A stretch of DNA of 64,000 nt from Leuctra nigra (GCA_934045905.1 OW203762.1:62001-126000), one strand, 5' to 3'; positions 21,957-32,907 are shown, numbered from the stretch's first letter. Numbers and translations are program-made. The notes: generated by a model not told the origin, from the letters alone.

Positions 21957-24518
21957 TACCGGAAACTACCCTTCGGGCTTGTTTCCGCCCCAGCCACATT
22001 TTCGAGGTTGATGGATACTGTGCTGAGCGGTATCAAAAATTTGGAGGTGATGGTGTTTTTGGATGATTTAATTGTATTTAGTTCAACCATTGAAGAGCAT
22101 TGTGTTCGATTAGACCATGTTTTTCAGCGATTGCAGGACGCGCAGCTAAAAATTCAACCTTCTAAGTGTGTGTTTGCGGCGCAGGAGGTTCAGTACTTAG
22201 GGCACATTGTGACAGGGGAGGGGGTGAAGCCGAATGACAAAATTTTGAGTGCGGTTAGGGACTACCCGTTTCCTAAGAATGTATCTGAGGTAAGATCTTT
22301 TGTGGCAATGACTGGGTATTATAGACGATTTATTCCAGATTTTGCTGATAAAGCACAGCCATTGACGAGACTGACGAAATCTGATGTGCGTTTTGAGTGG
22401 GGGGTGCAGCAGCAGGATGCATTTGAGCTGCTGAGGAATGCTTTGTGTAGTGACTCGATATTTAGTTACGCTGACTTTGAGAAACCGTTTATTTTGGCAA
22501 CGGATGCAAGCGCAGTGGCGGTGGGTGCAGTGCTTTCTCAGATGGTTGGTGGGAAGGAGAAACCCGTGGCCTATGCTTCGAGGCAGCTTAATAAAGCTGA
22601 GCGCAGCTACTCGGTTACCGAACGCGAGTTGTTAGGGGTGGTTTGGGCAACACAATATTTCAGGTGTTATCTGTGGGGGCGGAGGTTCCGGGTCATCACT
22701 GACCATGCTGCTTTGCGCTGGTTGGTCAGCTTGAAGGAGCCAAAATCTTCGCGGTTGTCCAGGTGGGTAATTCGATTGTCAGAATTTAATGTTGACATTG
22801 AGCACAAGGCTGGGAAGAAGCATACCAACGCGGATGCATTGTCACGGCATGTGCCGGAGGCGGTAGCTCACGTTTCAGGTGGGAAGGATGCTGAAAGTTC
22901 ACCTCGGCTAAGCAGAGTGCTTATCAAGCAGGCGCAGGAGCAGGATCCGGAATGTCAGAGAATGATGGAGGCGATCGGCACGGACGAGGGGGAAGGATTC
23001 CGTGTGGATGATGATGAGTTGCTATTTCACGTGAAGGATAGAGAGTGGAGGATAGTGGTTCCGAGTCCTTTGGTGAGGAAGGTTATTCGTCATCATCACA
23101 ACACGGTATTCAGTGGACATCAAGGGGGGCGGCGGACTCTAGCTTTACTAAGCCGTCGTTATTTCTGGCCTTCGATGAGGAAGGATGTCGACAAGTATGT
23201 GGCGGAGTGTGCCGATTGTGCGCGCAGGAAGTCAGGTAAGCATGTAAAAGTTCCTTTGGGGAGGCATGTGGAGACGTCAGAGCCGTGGGAATTGGTTTCA
23301 ATGGACGTCGTGGGGCCGATGCCGGTGTCCACGAAGGGTAACAAGTATCTCTTAACATTCATTGATTATTTCTCCAGGTATTGTGAAGCCATCCCTATTC
23401 CAGATCAGACGGCCGAGACAGTGGCGCGTGCTTTTGTTGAAAGGGTTGTTTTGCGACATGGCACTCCGTTGAGGCTTTTAACAGACCAGGGGAGGAACTT
23501 TACTTCGAGCCTCATGGCGGAGACCTGCAAGTTGTTGGACATCGACAAGATCCAGTGTTCTCCCTATCATCCTGAGGGAAACGGGCTATGTGAAAGATTG
23601 CACCAGAGTTTGGTGGCAATGATTTCGCAATACGTAGCGAAGGATCAGCGGGACTGGGATAATTTTGCTCCCTATGCCGCTGCAGCCTATTGTAGTACTC
23701 CAAATGACGTCACAGGATTTTCCCCATTTTTCCTACTTAATGCCCAGGAAATGCGCTTGCCGGCGGACGATGTGCTTGAGCCGGTGTTGGCGCAAGGGAA
23801 GCCGGGGAGAGTATGCAGCTTGGCAGAAAAATTGCTGGAAGCTCGTAAGTTGGCTAGGCAGGCTAACGCCAGAGCGAAGGAGAGTCAGAGAAAGTTCTAC
23901 GATAGGGGTGCGAAGGAGAAGGTCTTCGAGATCGGGGACTGGGTCTATTTGCATAGTATGGTGGTGAAGAAGGGCCAAGCGAGGAAGTTGTTACGTCCTT
24001 GGTTGGGGCCTTACCAGGTGTTGGAGAAGGTAGGTGAATGTAATTACAGGATAAAGTTGGGAACGAGGAAGGAGTCTGTGGTCCATGCCAATAGGCTGAA
24101 GCTGTGCCGGGGGCGGCGGGCCGACATGGAGGGCGAGGAGCTCGAGGAGGAGTCTCAGGGGGAGCCGGAGGAGCCAAAAGGTCCAGTGCTTGCACCGGAC
24201 ACTGACTCCGAAGATGACGCTCCATTGGTGTATGATCCTCTGGGGGAGGAGGGTCCAGGATGGAGAGACCCATCCTCTGATGGGGAGGGGGTGGGCGTCG
24301 GGGGAGCGGTGGAGGCTACGAGCAGGGTGCTGGACGTGTTCGAGGGGGAGCCCGGAGGTTCCCAGTCGGCGCCGCAGTCTCCTACGTTCCAGGACATGCT
24401 GGCCGAGGAGGTGGAGAGGCCAGGGGTGGAGGAGACTCCGAGGCGAAGGGGAGCTCGGGAGCCACTTCCGAGGTCACCCTATAAACTTCGACCACGGAGG
24501 GGGAGTGAAGACGTATAG
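21957..24518 (+). CDS. pol: Gypsy Pol, C-terminal open segment (RT, RNase H, integrase)
   Basis: This continues the same frame after the stop; the first Met is at 22008. Visible in order: RT palm with FLDD (VFLDDLIVF), RNase H (LATDASAVAVGAVL, then TERELLGVVWA and TDHAAL), the integrase HHCC zinc region (H near 23090-23120, then CADCARR), and the integrase DDE core (MDVVGPM, LTDQGRNF, EGNGLCERLHQ). A GPY-type C-terminal module (LRPWLGPYQVLEKVG) follows, and then a long acidic, proline-rich tail (about 24120-24515) with no chromodomain seen. The single stop upstream means no full-length Pol without readthrough. Confidence 0.92.
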   Translation, partial: YRKLPFGLVSAPATFSRLMDTVLSGIKNLEVMVFLDDLIVFSSTIEEHCVRLDHVFQRLQDAQLKIQPSKCVFAAQEVQYLGHIVTGEGVKPNDKILSAVRDYPFPKNVSEVRSFVAMTGYYRRFIPDFADKAQPLTRLTKSDVRFEWGVQQQDAFELLRNALCSDSIFSYADFEKPFILATDASAVAVGAVLSQMVGGKEKPVAYASRQLNKAERSYSVTERELLGVVWATQYFRCYLWGRRFRVITDHAALRWLVSLKEPKSSRLSRWVIRLSEFNVDIEHKAGKKHTNADALSRHVPEAVAHVSGGKDAESSPRLSRVLIKQAQEQDPECQRMMEAIGTDEGEGFRVDDDELLFHVKDREWRIVVPSPLVRKVIRHHHNTVFSGHQGGRRTLALLSRRYFWPSMRKDVDKYVAECADCARRKSGKHVKVPLGRHVETSEPWELVSMDVVGPMPVSTKGNKYLLTFIDYFSRYCEAIPIPDQTAETVARAFVERVVLRHGTPLRLLTDQGRNFTSSLMAETCKLLDIDKIQCSPYHPEGNGLCERLHQSLVAMISQYVAKDQRDWDNFAPYAAAAYCSTPNDVTGFSPFFLLNAQEMRLPADDVLEPVLAQGKPGRVCSLAEKLLEARKLARQANARAKESQRKFYDRGAKEKVFEIGDWVYLHSMVVKKGQARKLLRPWLGPYQVLEKVGECNYRIKLGTRKESVVHANRLKLCRGRRADMEGEELEEESQGEPEEPKGPVLAPDTDSEDDAPLVYDPLGEEGPGWRDPSSDGEGVGVGGAVEATSRVLDVFEGEPGGSQSAPQSPTFQDMLAEEVERPGVEETPRRRGAREPLPRSPYKLRPRRGSEDV

Positions 24519-25651
24519 ATAAAGTAGTGTATTGTTTAATTTTAAGTTGGTATTTAAGATTGATTACAAGTGTGACTGAACACTACCGTATTATTATGTT
24601 ATTGTTTTGATTATTTTGAGTGCATTGAAGTAGGTTATTGTTTTGAGGATAAAAGAGAGTGTACTGTTTTAAGAATGTGAATGTCAATTTGATTTAAGTT
24701 GATTGGGTTTGAGAATTGAGTTTGATTTGAGCATTAATTTTAATTTTGTATTGTTAATTTGGTGGAACATAAGTTGTTTCAGTGTTGAACCTGATAGTTT
24801 TGAACTTGGAATATGCAAGGGTTGCTGAGTAGGGGTGGCAAGAGCGGTTTACTTGTGTACGATAATGTTTGCAGAGTCTGGGACAGTGCGCTTTGGAGAA
24901 GGATGAGGATCAGATCATCGCCGGAGGCGGACCGCGGCGCGCGATGTCGTCACCCTGGAATGTCCACGGTGGATCTGGAGCAGCTGGAATCCATCGCAGT
25001 TGCTGTGCTCTCCGCTGCAGTTGAGGAATAACGTCTGGCAGAAGGATGGAGAGGGATCTGGAGAGGTCCATGGATTTCCGAGGAGCTGACGTCTGGTGAC
25101 CGACGGGCGGGGACTGACGTGTCGGCAGTGCACGCGTGTTCAACTTCCGAGTGTTGTGATAGTTCCTACCTCGACCAGTGGCGTACGGTTGTCTGGGTGT
25201 AAAGTTCATTTCTATTTGCGCCTTGCGCCTAGCTCAGTCATGTCTTGACGTGTTTTATGGTTGGAGATTACCTAAGCATTTTTGAGAGACTGAAAGAATT
25301 AAGGCAGAAGCATTGAGTTTCGATGATGATGTTTAGTTGGGAGCTGGACAAAATAGTAAGGGTTCAAACATTTGAACGATGGAATCGAGGTTGCGAATTG
25401 GACAATGGAGTTGAGACGAAAAGAATTGGAGTTTGGCTATTGTTTTCTTGTAATGAAGTATGACTTATGGTTTATCAGGATGTGGATTGGAAATGCGTAT
25501 GGATTAATTATGAATATTTAAATTTAGGAAATTTGAATTGTTAATGTTGGGGTTTATTTTTGCAAAAGTTATTGTTAACGCTTTTGTGTTTAACTGCGTT
25601 AAAGAAAAGAATGTATTCAAGGTTATAGCATTCTTTTTTTTAGCGGGGGGC
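24519..25651 (+). other. Gypsy 3' noncoding stretch and polypurine tract
   Basis: About 1.1 kb between pol and the 3' LTR, TG- and TA-rich at first and more GC-rich at 24880-25200. No env-like or other recognisable ORF was seen on either strand. It ends with AGCGGGGGGC directly before the LTR, the likely polypurine tract for plus-strand priming. Confidence 0.7.
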
Positions 25652-26260
25652 TGTGATGGAGCCCGAGACTCTTTTCTTGCCAAAACCCAAGTTATGTAAT
25701 TGTTCTGGAATTCAACTAATAGCCGGATATCAGGTGCCGAGTCATCACTCATCAGCTGAGTATCGGGCTATTGTTTCACGTCGACGCGCGCCAGTGTAAT
25801 TAGATCGCAAGTGTCAGCAGTCTTACTGCAAGGGGACTTGAGTTCAATTGCTCTACCGCGTCACGTGCATTTTTTACGGAGATTTAATTGGTCACTATGT
25901 TTGACGTGGTCCTCGTGGCGACGGGGCAACCTGGGTGTTGGCAGGGAAGAGGGCGTAGAACGGTCCCCAGTATATAAGGGAAACTTAGCGTATTCGGCGC
26001 TCTCTAATGTCTGGGGAATCGCGACAGTGAAGGTGCGAGGCGACTGAGGAAGTTCAACCGAGAGCGGTGGGGAGGAGATGGTCGTGTAAGTAGTGGAAGC
26101 GAGATGTAGAATTATTCTAATGTAATTTATAGGACACATTGTGTCCGAAGGCGTAGCGATGTTGCATTAAAATTCATGTTTTAACTTTTACGAGTGTCTC
26201 CTGTTTAAGTGGTTTTCCTTGCTCTGCAGCCCTTCGACTAGGGGTTCCCTGGTCATGACA
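25652..26260 (+). repeat. Gypsy 3' LTR
   Basis: A 609-bp direct copy of 18694-19301, starting TGTGATGG, ending CATGACA and followed by the ATAC duplication. It is almost identical to the 5' LTR. Confidence 0.95.
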
Positions 26261-26336
26261 ATACCTACGTTTTTGCAGATAATACTTTCGTGAATCGTAA
26301 ATTTCGTAATGTAGAATATTATCAATGATATTGTAA

Positions 26337-27113
26337 CTAGGAAAACGCTCAGTGTAACGCGTTGATGAGCGAGCACGGGTACGTGCAAATTCTCGAATCG
26401 GAAATGCGTACACAACGCACAGAAAACATACACATCCATATTGAATTAAAATATGATCACTCAATCAACAACTTAATTCATCGAAACGTGATAATAGCAT
26501 CTAAGCACCCTGGTATACATACAGCAAATCATATTCAATTCAATTGGCACTGGAAAACATTCATTTCGATACTTCATTACTGACAGATATACAAAATTTC
26601 AATAAGTTCATACCTTCTTAACTGATTGGGATGAAATTTTGTAAAATAAGTCACAATGTTGGTCTTAATGATCATGCAAAATATGAGTTTGATCAGAATT
26701 ATTCAAGACCGTTTTCATTTTTCAGCCTATCAGATGAATGGATATAAAAAAATTAGGGTATGCAAACAGAGAAGGTTGGTTATACATGTGTGCAAAAATT
26801 CAGCTCGATCAAAGAAAAACTCTGACCTGTATAGCCAAAATATGAGTTTGATCAGATTAATCGAAGACCATTTTCATTTTCGACCTATCAAGAGATGTAT
26901 ATTTAAATTTTAACCAATAAATGGATTTCAAAAAAATTTGGGTCTGCAAACAGAAAAGGTTGTCTCTACATGTGTGCAAAATTTCAATTTGATCGATAAA
27001 ACGGTGCGACTTCTATTGCTCCAGTTAACAGCCAAAAGTTAAAAAAATAATAAAAAAAAAACAGAGGTCCGTGCCAAAAGAGCAAAAAGGAGACGCTCGC
27101 TTCGCTCGCTCAA
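26337..27113 (-). mobile_element. Helitron-like element, family H2 (minus strand)
   Basis: The 3' CTAG end is at 26337-26340, followed on the minus strand by T. The 5' TTGAGCGAGCGAAGCG end is at 27113. It lies 76 bp from the Gypsy 3' LTR within the same TEP intron. Non-coding. Confidence 0.8.
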
Positions 27114-27367
27114 AAAATATAATGACTATTTTTGTTAAAACCTACATAACCAATAACCTTTCATACCATAATTTTGCTTATGTTTGATGATCCATTCGAA
27201 CCCTTCCCCCCCCCCCCTACCCATTAGTCCGAGTCCCTGGTAACTGCGAGTGCGCGGTCCCAGGGCCATGGGACCCGATTACCTTCAAGTTATTTAGAAG
27301 ACTCCATTAGATGAATAAATGATATCATTATATTTCACTGTTATTGCGATGTAAGCTTGTTTTGTAC

Positions 27368-27553
27368 CTCAAGTCCTAGAGTCGTGAAGTTCTGGTCAAC
27401 CGGAGGGAAGAAATTCATCTCGATCAGCCCGTTGTTGTCCATGAAGAAGCGATCTTCTTTGTATGCCTCGTTGTCGTAGGAATATCCCCAGCGCACGCGC
27501 ACAGGGGTCCTTTCATCTCGTACCGGACTTCCGTCGTGGTAGGCCAGCTTGAT
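27368..27553 (-). CDS. TEP/CD109-like gene, internal exon (MG4 region), first recognised in window
   Basis: Exon of a thioester-containing / alpha-2-macroglobulin-family protein, a secreted or GPI-anchored protease-binding and complement-like protein. It encodes 62 codons, phase 0 at both ends, starting IKLAYHDGSPVRD and ending NFTTLGLE, which is the family's MG4 macroglobulin-like domain. The minus-strand acceptor reads TTCTAG then ATCAAG, and the donor reads GAG then GTACAA. The downstream exon (17835-17734) continues the family-typical order (TLGLE then AKYLDLQEWF). Its 5' edge is unusual: the first about 10 exon bases and the acceptor belong to a repeat unit that runs on to 34880 as a satellite. 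An alternative acceptor 6 bases further in (ATCAAG then CTGG) would keep the phase. No upstream exon was found up to 64000. Confidence 0.9.
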
Positions 27554-27780
27554 CTAGAATACACCATCAGCTTGATCTAGAATACACCATCAGCTTGATC
27601 TAGAATACACCATCAGCTTGATCTAGAATATACAATCAGCTTGATCTGGAATACACCATCAGATTGATCTAGAATACACCATCAGCTTGAGCTCGAATAC
27701 ACCAGTGACAGCTTGATCTAGAATACATCATGTGACAGCTAGATCTAGAACACATCATGTGACAGCTTGATTAGAATACA
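27544..27780. repeat. Splice-junction satellite, proximal block
   Basis: About nine tandem units of 23-27 bp containing AGCTTGATCTAGAATAC. The first unit overlaps the TEP exon by about 10 bases and includes its acceptor. On the minus strand each unit therefore carries TTCTAG followed by ATCAAGCTG. It is interrupted at 27781 by an H2 element. Confidence 0.9.
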
Positions 27781-28049
27781 CTAGGAAAACGCTCAGTGTA
27801 ACGCGTTGATGAGCGAGCACAGAACATGCAACATCCCCAGTCTATAGCTAGATACACGACACGGCACAAGACGATTTTCTCTGCAACTTTCCAATCTCCA
27901 TATAAATACCCCAGATGAATATCAGATCCATTGTGTCGTGACTTTCCTACATACTTTTTTCCAGCTTTTGACAACCCACACTAAAATCGTAAAATGACAA
28001 TTAATACTTGACTGATTGGGCTAACAATGTGTTAAATTTTAGATTATGT

Positions 28050-28244
28050 ATGTGGATCCGGTGCGGTTCTTGCTCTGTTGGTTGCTGTCCTCATCCTCAG
28101 GCCTGCCTGAGGATGAGGACAGCAAGTGCCTCGAAACGTCGCTGCGAACGGCCCTTTTCAGGGCCAGCACAAGCAACCAACAGAGCAAGAACCGCACCGG
28201 ATCCACATACATCTATCAAGGGCTCTGATCCACTACATCATATC
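28050..28244. mobile_element. 195-bp palindromic insertion with 14-bp target duplication and a histone-type stem-loop
   Basis: Flanked by ATTTTAGATTATGT on both sides (28036-28049 and 28245-28258); other H2 copies have this sequence once. Outer inverted arms are near 28051-28084 and 28174-28208 (GTGGATCCGGTGCGGTTC and its complement). An inner hairpin lies at 28085-28124, and a histone mRNA-like stem-loop at 28150-28165. The long duplication suggests target-primed retroposition, although the palindromic arms resemble a fold-back MITE. Confidence 0.75.
28150..28165 (+). promoter_or_regulatory. Histone 3'-end-type stem-loop motif
   Basis: GGCCCTTTTCAGGGCC has a 6-bp stem and a TTTC-type loop, and matches the consensus of replication-dependent histone mRNA 3' stem-loops (SLBP site). 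No histone ORF adjoins it; it is part of a mobile insertion. Confidence 0.7.
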
Positions 28245-28474
28245 ATTTTAGATTATGTTGGTCTTGATCACCATGAAAAATTTGAACTTAATCGGAACAT
28301 TTTGATTGTCGACCAATCGGAAGATATTATTTAAACTTAAACCAATTGGAGGATTTGGCATTCGTACTGCATCCGATTTGATATGCGCTAGTTTTATTGT
28401 AAATTGTGGACTGCTTGGCTGCTCTACAGGCCTTGGAGCAGAAGCTAAAAGAAGGCAGGGATGAAAATGTAGTA

Positions 28475-28779
28475 TCTAGTGGAGCGGTCGCTCCACCCAG
28501 CCAAGTCGTACTGTACACTCACACTCACTCAACATACCGTAAATGTCTAATAAACTGAAGAGCAGACTAATCACTTTTGCTGTAAGCAATTACATGGCAT
28601 TTTCGGTCTACTGGATCTAAAAATTGGGAAATCTCACATTGTTGCGAAATATCTTTATTTCGAGATATGACCCCATTGACAACATATACCAAATTTGAGA
28701 AACTCAGGTTATTCTATTTGCGAGCTAGAGGGCCGTGAAAACAGTGAAATTACACCCCTTTTAAAACCTATCTTCCTCA

Positions 28780-28814
<35 letters not shown>

Positions 28815-29398
28815 CGATGATGATGATGATGACGATATCAGGAAACGTCGCTTTCACCGCCACAGCCTAAACGGCTGAACCGATCGATCTGAAATTTTTA
28901 CCACATGTGCACTTTTAGCGTTTGAGGTGCCTTTTTATAAAACCAACCGGAAGCCGCCATTTTGAATCCGGAAATGACGTCATATCTCGAAACGGCTAAA
29001 CCGAGAGGAATGAAACTAGTGCCAAACGATTCAGACGGTTGTCTATATGGAATATCAAAAGTTGAGTTAAAAATGTACCATAATCGTAACCGAAAATGAC
29101 GGCATAAAAATGAAGAATCAAACTTTAATATCCTCTTATTACAATATCTACATATTCAGAAGACTTATAATGATACATAACATTTATAGAAATACATTCT
29201 AGGTGGCAGTAATTTCACCCGCCATTATGAAAACCAGAAGTGATGCCATATCTTAAAAACGGCTGGACCGATTGGAACGATGCTTTCGCAATTCTTCCTG
29301 GAATATCACTTTCAGCTAATATTTAGTACCAAACACAATTTTTCTTAGTAACCAATTCGGTAATTGCGTTTTTTTTTTAAAGAATTAGTCTTTGTTGA
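28475..29398 (-). mobile_element. Helitron-like element, family H1 (minus strand), 5'-truncated
   Basis: The 3' terminus with the GTGGAGCGGTCGCTCCAC hairpin is at the left edge, preceded by A. The body has a (GAT)n microsatellite (28780-28835) and repeated ACGGCTGAACCGAT-type modules. The 5' inverted-arm region is missing; the element ends where an RT fragment begins. Confidence 0.75.
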
Positions 29399-29399
29399 A

Positions 29400-29996
29400 T
29401 CAGCACCAGTTTGAAAGAGTGGACAACTTCAAATACTTCGGCTCCCTCGTCACGGAGAACAATGAGACTTAATTGGAGGTCATGGCCAGGATCAGCGCCG
29501 GGAACAGATGCTACTTCAGCATGCAACACCTTCTAAAGTCAAATTTACTCTCCAGGAAGACAAAGAAAACCATCTACCGAGTAGAGTTATCCGGCCTGTT
29601 GTTACATATGGAAGCGAGACCTGGGTGCTGACGAAGATGGATGAAGACGCTCTTAACACCTGGGAGCGCAAGATCCTCCGCCGAATCTACGGTCCGGTAC
29701 AGGACGATGGCGAATGGAGGATTCGGAGAAACGAAGAAATTTATGACATGTACGAAGATCCAGCCATCTCGACAGAGGTGAGAAAGGGAAGAATACGTTG
29801 GGCCGGCCACATGGAGCGTATGCCTGAGGAAAGGGGAGCCCAAAAGGCCTACAGGCAGAAACCAGAAGGAAGAAGACTCCCGGGACGACCACGCAAGAGG
29901 TGGCTGGACGACGTGGAGGAGGATCTGCGTAGGCTTGGCATTTTTAAAGTACAACTATGCTCACGTGATCAGGTAGGTTCATTCCAGGCACGTTAG
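29400..29996 (+). pseudogene. C-terminal fragment of a non-LTR retrotransposon reverse transcriptase
   Basis: It starts DNFKYFGSLVTENNE in one frame; after stops and shifts, the open part from 29508 reads ETWVLTKMDEDALNTWERK, ILRRIYGPVQDDGEWRIR and RIRWAGHMERMP, ending with PGRPRKRWLDDVEEDLR. These are typical of the conserved region after the RT palm in RTE-like and related LINEs. The catalytic palm and endonuclease are absent, as in a normal 5'-truncated LINE copy. DNA from 29997 to 30146 is unassigned. Confidence 0.75.
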
Positions 29997-30146
29997 AACT
30001 ACTATTTCATTGGGGGAGGTGGGGAGGGGTGAAGCCACTCAGTTTTAGCCCCGGCGTTTTTTTAAATTTAACAATTTAAAAGTGATTCTTGGGCTTTAAA
30101 ATGCACGAACTGTAGTAAAAGTTACCCTCCAATTGTTGCCTACGGC

Positions 30147-30801
30147 CAGGGGCGTATCTAGACTCTTGTCATGGAGGGGGCGATTTTGGAAAATATGAAG
30201 GGGGTGAAGGTTATGTAAGGAAAACAATTGTCCCACGGGCTAAGGGGAGTGTGGGGGGCGAACCCTCCACCCTGCCCCACAGGGCGGTTATTGGTTTTGG
30301 ACACTTTGAATCAAATTTTAAGACGTTATGAGGTGTATTTTGTTGAACAATTCATTATTTTTTAAGCTTGGACACTTTGGGGTAGTGCCCCCACCTTACG
30401 CCGCAGGGTATTTTTTGGTTTGTTGACACTTCGAAATTAATTTTCTGAGTTTTTTGTTTAGAAAATGAAATTTTACGTAAATAACACCACCAAATTTGTA
30501 TGCTATCCTGACATCCTTGCCCCCCCCCCCCCCCCCCAGTCGCCCCTGTGGACGCCAATGCTCTCAGCCGCCAAAGGCCTATCGCCGAAGGCAATTTTTT
30601 CGAAATATTGAAATAACATTTAGTTTTAAGACACTTTTAGAGCAAAGATTAAACCTTGCCAAAAAAACAAGCCATGATTACGATATTTTTGTAAATTTGA
30701 CGAAATGAAAAATCTTCCTGCTGATCTTAATAGAAGGTGGAGGAAGAATCATGGGGGGGGGGGGCGATCGCTCCTTCCGCCCCTCCTTGGATCCGCCCCT
30801 G
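30147..30801. mobile_element. hAT-type MITE
   Basis: Ends are CAGGGGCGTATCTAG and, reverse complemented, CAGGGGCGGATCCAA, a common hAT terminus. It is flanked by a near-perfect 8-bp duplication (CCTACGGC at 30139-30146 and CCTACGGG at 30802-30809). It contains long C and G homopolymers near 30520 and 30753 and has no transposase. 30802-31114 holds nothing recognised. Confidence 0.85.
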
Positions 30802-31456
30802 CCTACGGGTGTGGTTCTGGTTCATTCATTGTCTTTTGTTTATTAGGAAACGAATCGAACAATATTTCACAAGCCAAACCAAACACATTTTACAATTTTC
30901 GGAATTGTTAATTGGCTTCATTTTCATTGCAATAAGTATGACGCTACATTTAAGAACCATCCGTCGCATTTCAGCCCGATGCGTGGTTGTGAGTCCTAAC
31001 ATGACAACTCTCAAAATTTCCCTCAAATGAAACGATAAATTATTATTTTTTAATATTATTTTCACAGTGGACAAATTTTTGAATAAGTTATAAAACATCA
31101 ACTCACAACACTGTTAATCAGTCAATCGGTTCTAGTTAAAATTTCAAAAATCACAGGAAAAATGGTTTCAAATTTGAACCAATGGGAGGATTTGGCTAAA
31201 ACTTTTTATGACTGGGTACACAATGTACGTTGCAATGACTTTGCTAATATTTCAAATTGATCAGACAAACCAATCGAAAAATAATTTGTCTAAAATTTGA
31301 ACCATACACAGAATTCCGTACAAAAACGATCCCCGGAGACCGAATAGATTATGTTAGTATGTGTGCAAAATTTAAGATCGATTGCGTTTTGACCTGGACA
31401 GTGAACAAAAAAAAGAAAATGCTATAGGAGAACCGTGGTGACGCTCGCTACGCTCG

Positions 31457-31568
31457 CAGCTTGCTCTAGTCAACATCATGTGACAGCTAGATCTAGAATA
31501 AACCATGTGACAGCTAGATCTAGAATACACCAAGTGACAGCTTGATCTAGAACACATAATCAGCTTGA
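31457..31568. repeat. Splice-junction satellite block
   Basis: About four units containing AGCT.GATCTAGAATA between two H2 pieces. It is the continuation of the array at 27544-27780. Confidence 0.85.
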
Positions 31569-32365
31569 TTGAGCGAGCGAAGCGAGCGTCTCCTTTTGGC
31601 TCTTTTGGCACGGACCTCTGTTTTCTTTTTCATTTTTTTTCTGTTACCTGACTGTATACAGGTCAGAGTTTTTCTTCGATCGAGCTGAAATTTTGCACAC
31701 ATGTGGAGACAACCTTTTCTGTTTGCAGACCCCAAATTTTTTTGAAATCCATTCATTGGCTAAAATTTAAATAAACATCTCCTGATGGTAGGTTGAAAAA
31801 TGAAACTGTTCTTCGATAAATCTGATCAATCATATTTTGGCTATACAGGTCAGAGTTTTTCTTTGATCGTGCTGAAATTTTGTACACATGTAAAACCAAC
31901 CTTCTCTGTTTACATACTATAATTTTTTTTGAAATCCATTCTTTAATTAAAATTTAAATAAATATCTCCTGATAGGCTGAAAAATGAAAACGATCTCGAT
32001 GATTCTGATCAAACTCACATTTTGCATGATCATTAGGACCAATATTGTCTCTTATTTTACAAAATGTCATCCCAATCAGTTAAGAACGTATGAAAGTATT
32101 GACATTTTTAATATCTGTCAGTAATGAAGTATCGAAATTAATGTTTTCCAGTGCCAATTAAATTGATTCTGATATGCTTTATGAACCAGGTGCTTAGATG
32201 CTATTTTAAAGTTTCAATGAAAAGCATACTTTTAAGTTGATATCATAATCAATTCAATATGGATGTATATGTTTTCTGTGCGTTGTGTACACATTTCCGG
32301 TTCGTAAATTTGCACGTATATACCCGTGCTCGCTCATCAACGCGTTACTCGGAGCGTTTTCCTAG
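31569..32365 (+). mobile_element. Helitron-like element, family H2, inserted in a satellite unit
   Basis: 797 bp, TTGAGCGAGCGAAGCG to TTTTCCTAG. Left flank AGCTTGA and right flank TCTAGAATA join to the exact satellite sequence AGCTTGATCTAGAATA. This proves insertion between A and T with neither gain nor loss of bases. Confidence 0.9.
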
Positions 32366-32907
32366 TCTAGAATATATCATGAGACAGCTTGATCTAGAAT
32401 ACACCATGTGACAGCTTGATCTAGAATACATCCCCAGCTTGATCTAGAACTCATCATGAGACGGATTGTTATAGATTTCATTATGATACAGCTTGATCTA
32501 GATTTCTTCATCAGCTTGATCTAGAATACATAATAAGCTTGATCTAGAATACATAATAGGCTTGATCTAGAATACATAATCAGCTTGATCTAGAATACAC
32601 CATACGAAAGCTTGATCTAGAATAAACCATGTGACAGCTTGATCTAGAATACACCCTGTGACAGCTTGATCAAGAACACACCATCAGCTTGATCTAGAAT
32701 ACGTCACCAGCTTGATCTAGAATACATCATATGACAGCTTGATTTTGAATTCACCATCAGCTTGATCTAGAATACACCATCAGCTTGATCTAGAATACAC
32801 CATCAGCTAGATCTAGATTCACCATGTGACAGCTTGATCTAGAATACATCATGTGACAGCTTGATGTAGAATTCATTATGAGTCAGCTTGATCTAGAATA
32901 TATCATG
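32366..32907. repeat. Splice-junction satellite block
   Basis: About 20 units, more variable in length (23-27 bp), between H2 elements. Confidence 0.9.

Larger units (their letters stand above)
18694..26260 (+). mobile_element. Gypsy-type LTR retrotransposon, nearly complete and young
   Basis: A 7.57-kb element with two LTRs of 608 and 609 bp starting TGT and ending ACA, flanked by a perfect 4-bp duplication ATAC (18690-18693 and 26261-26264). Internal order is primer-site-like sequence, gag, then protease-RT-RNase H-integrase, the Gypsy (Metaviridae-type) order, with a GPY-like module at the end of integrase and no env-like ORF. It lies in a TEP intron in the opposite orientation to the gene. 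By eye the LTRs differ by only two substitutions and one single-base indel, implying recent insertion. Pol carries one in-frame stop, so this copy should be defective unless the stop is read through. Confidence 0.95.
27781..31456 (-). mobile_element. Helitron-like element, family H2 (minus strand), inserted in the satellite and heavily interrupted
   Basis: The 3' end CTAGGAAAACGC is at 27781. The 5' end is near 31456 (GACGCTCGCTACGCTCG), lacking the last few bases. The body is broken by a palindromic retroposon (28050-28244), an H1 element (28475-29398), an RT fragment (29400-29996) and a hAT MITE (30147-30801). It resumes at about 31115. Confidence 0.7.

Noticed and set aside
24519..25651. 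An env-like gene in the Gypsy element
   Set aside because: No signal peptide, transmembrane segment or ORF of useful length in the 3' noncoding stretch.
28008..28334. 108-aa plus ORF
   Set aside because: Produced by the palindromic insertion 28050-28244; the reading frame simply runs through inverted arms.
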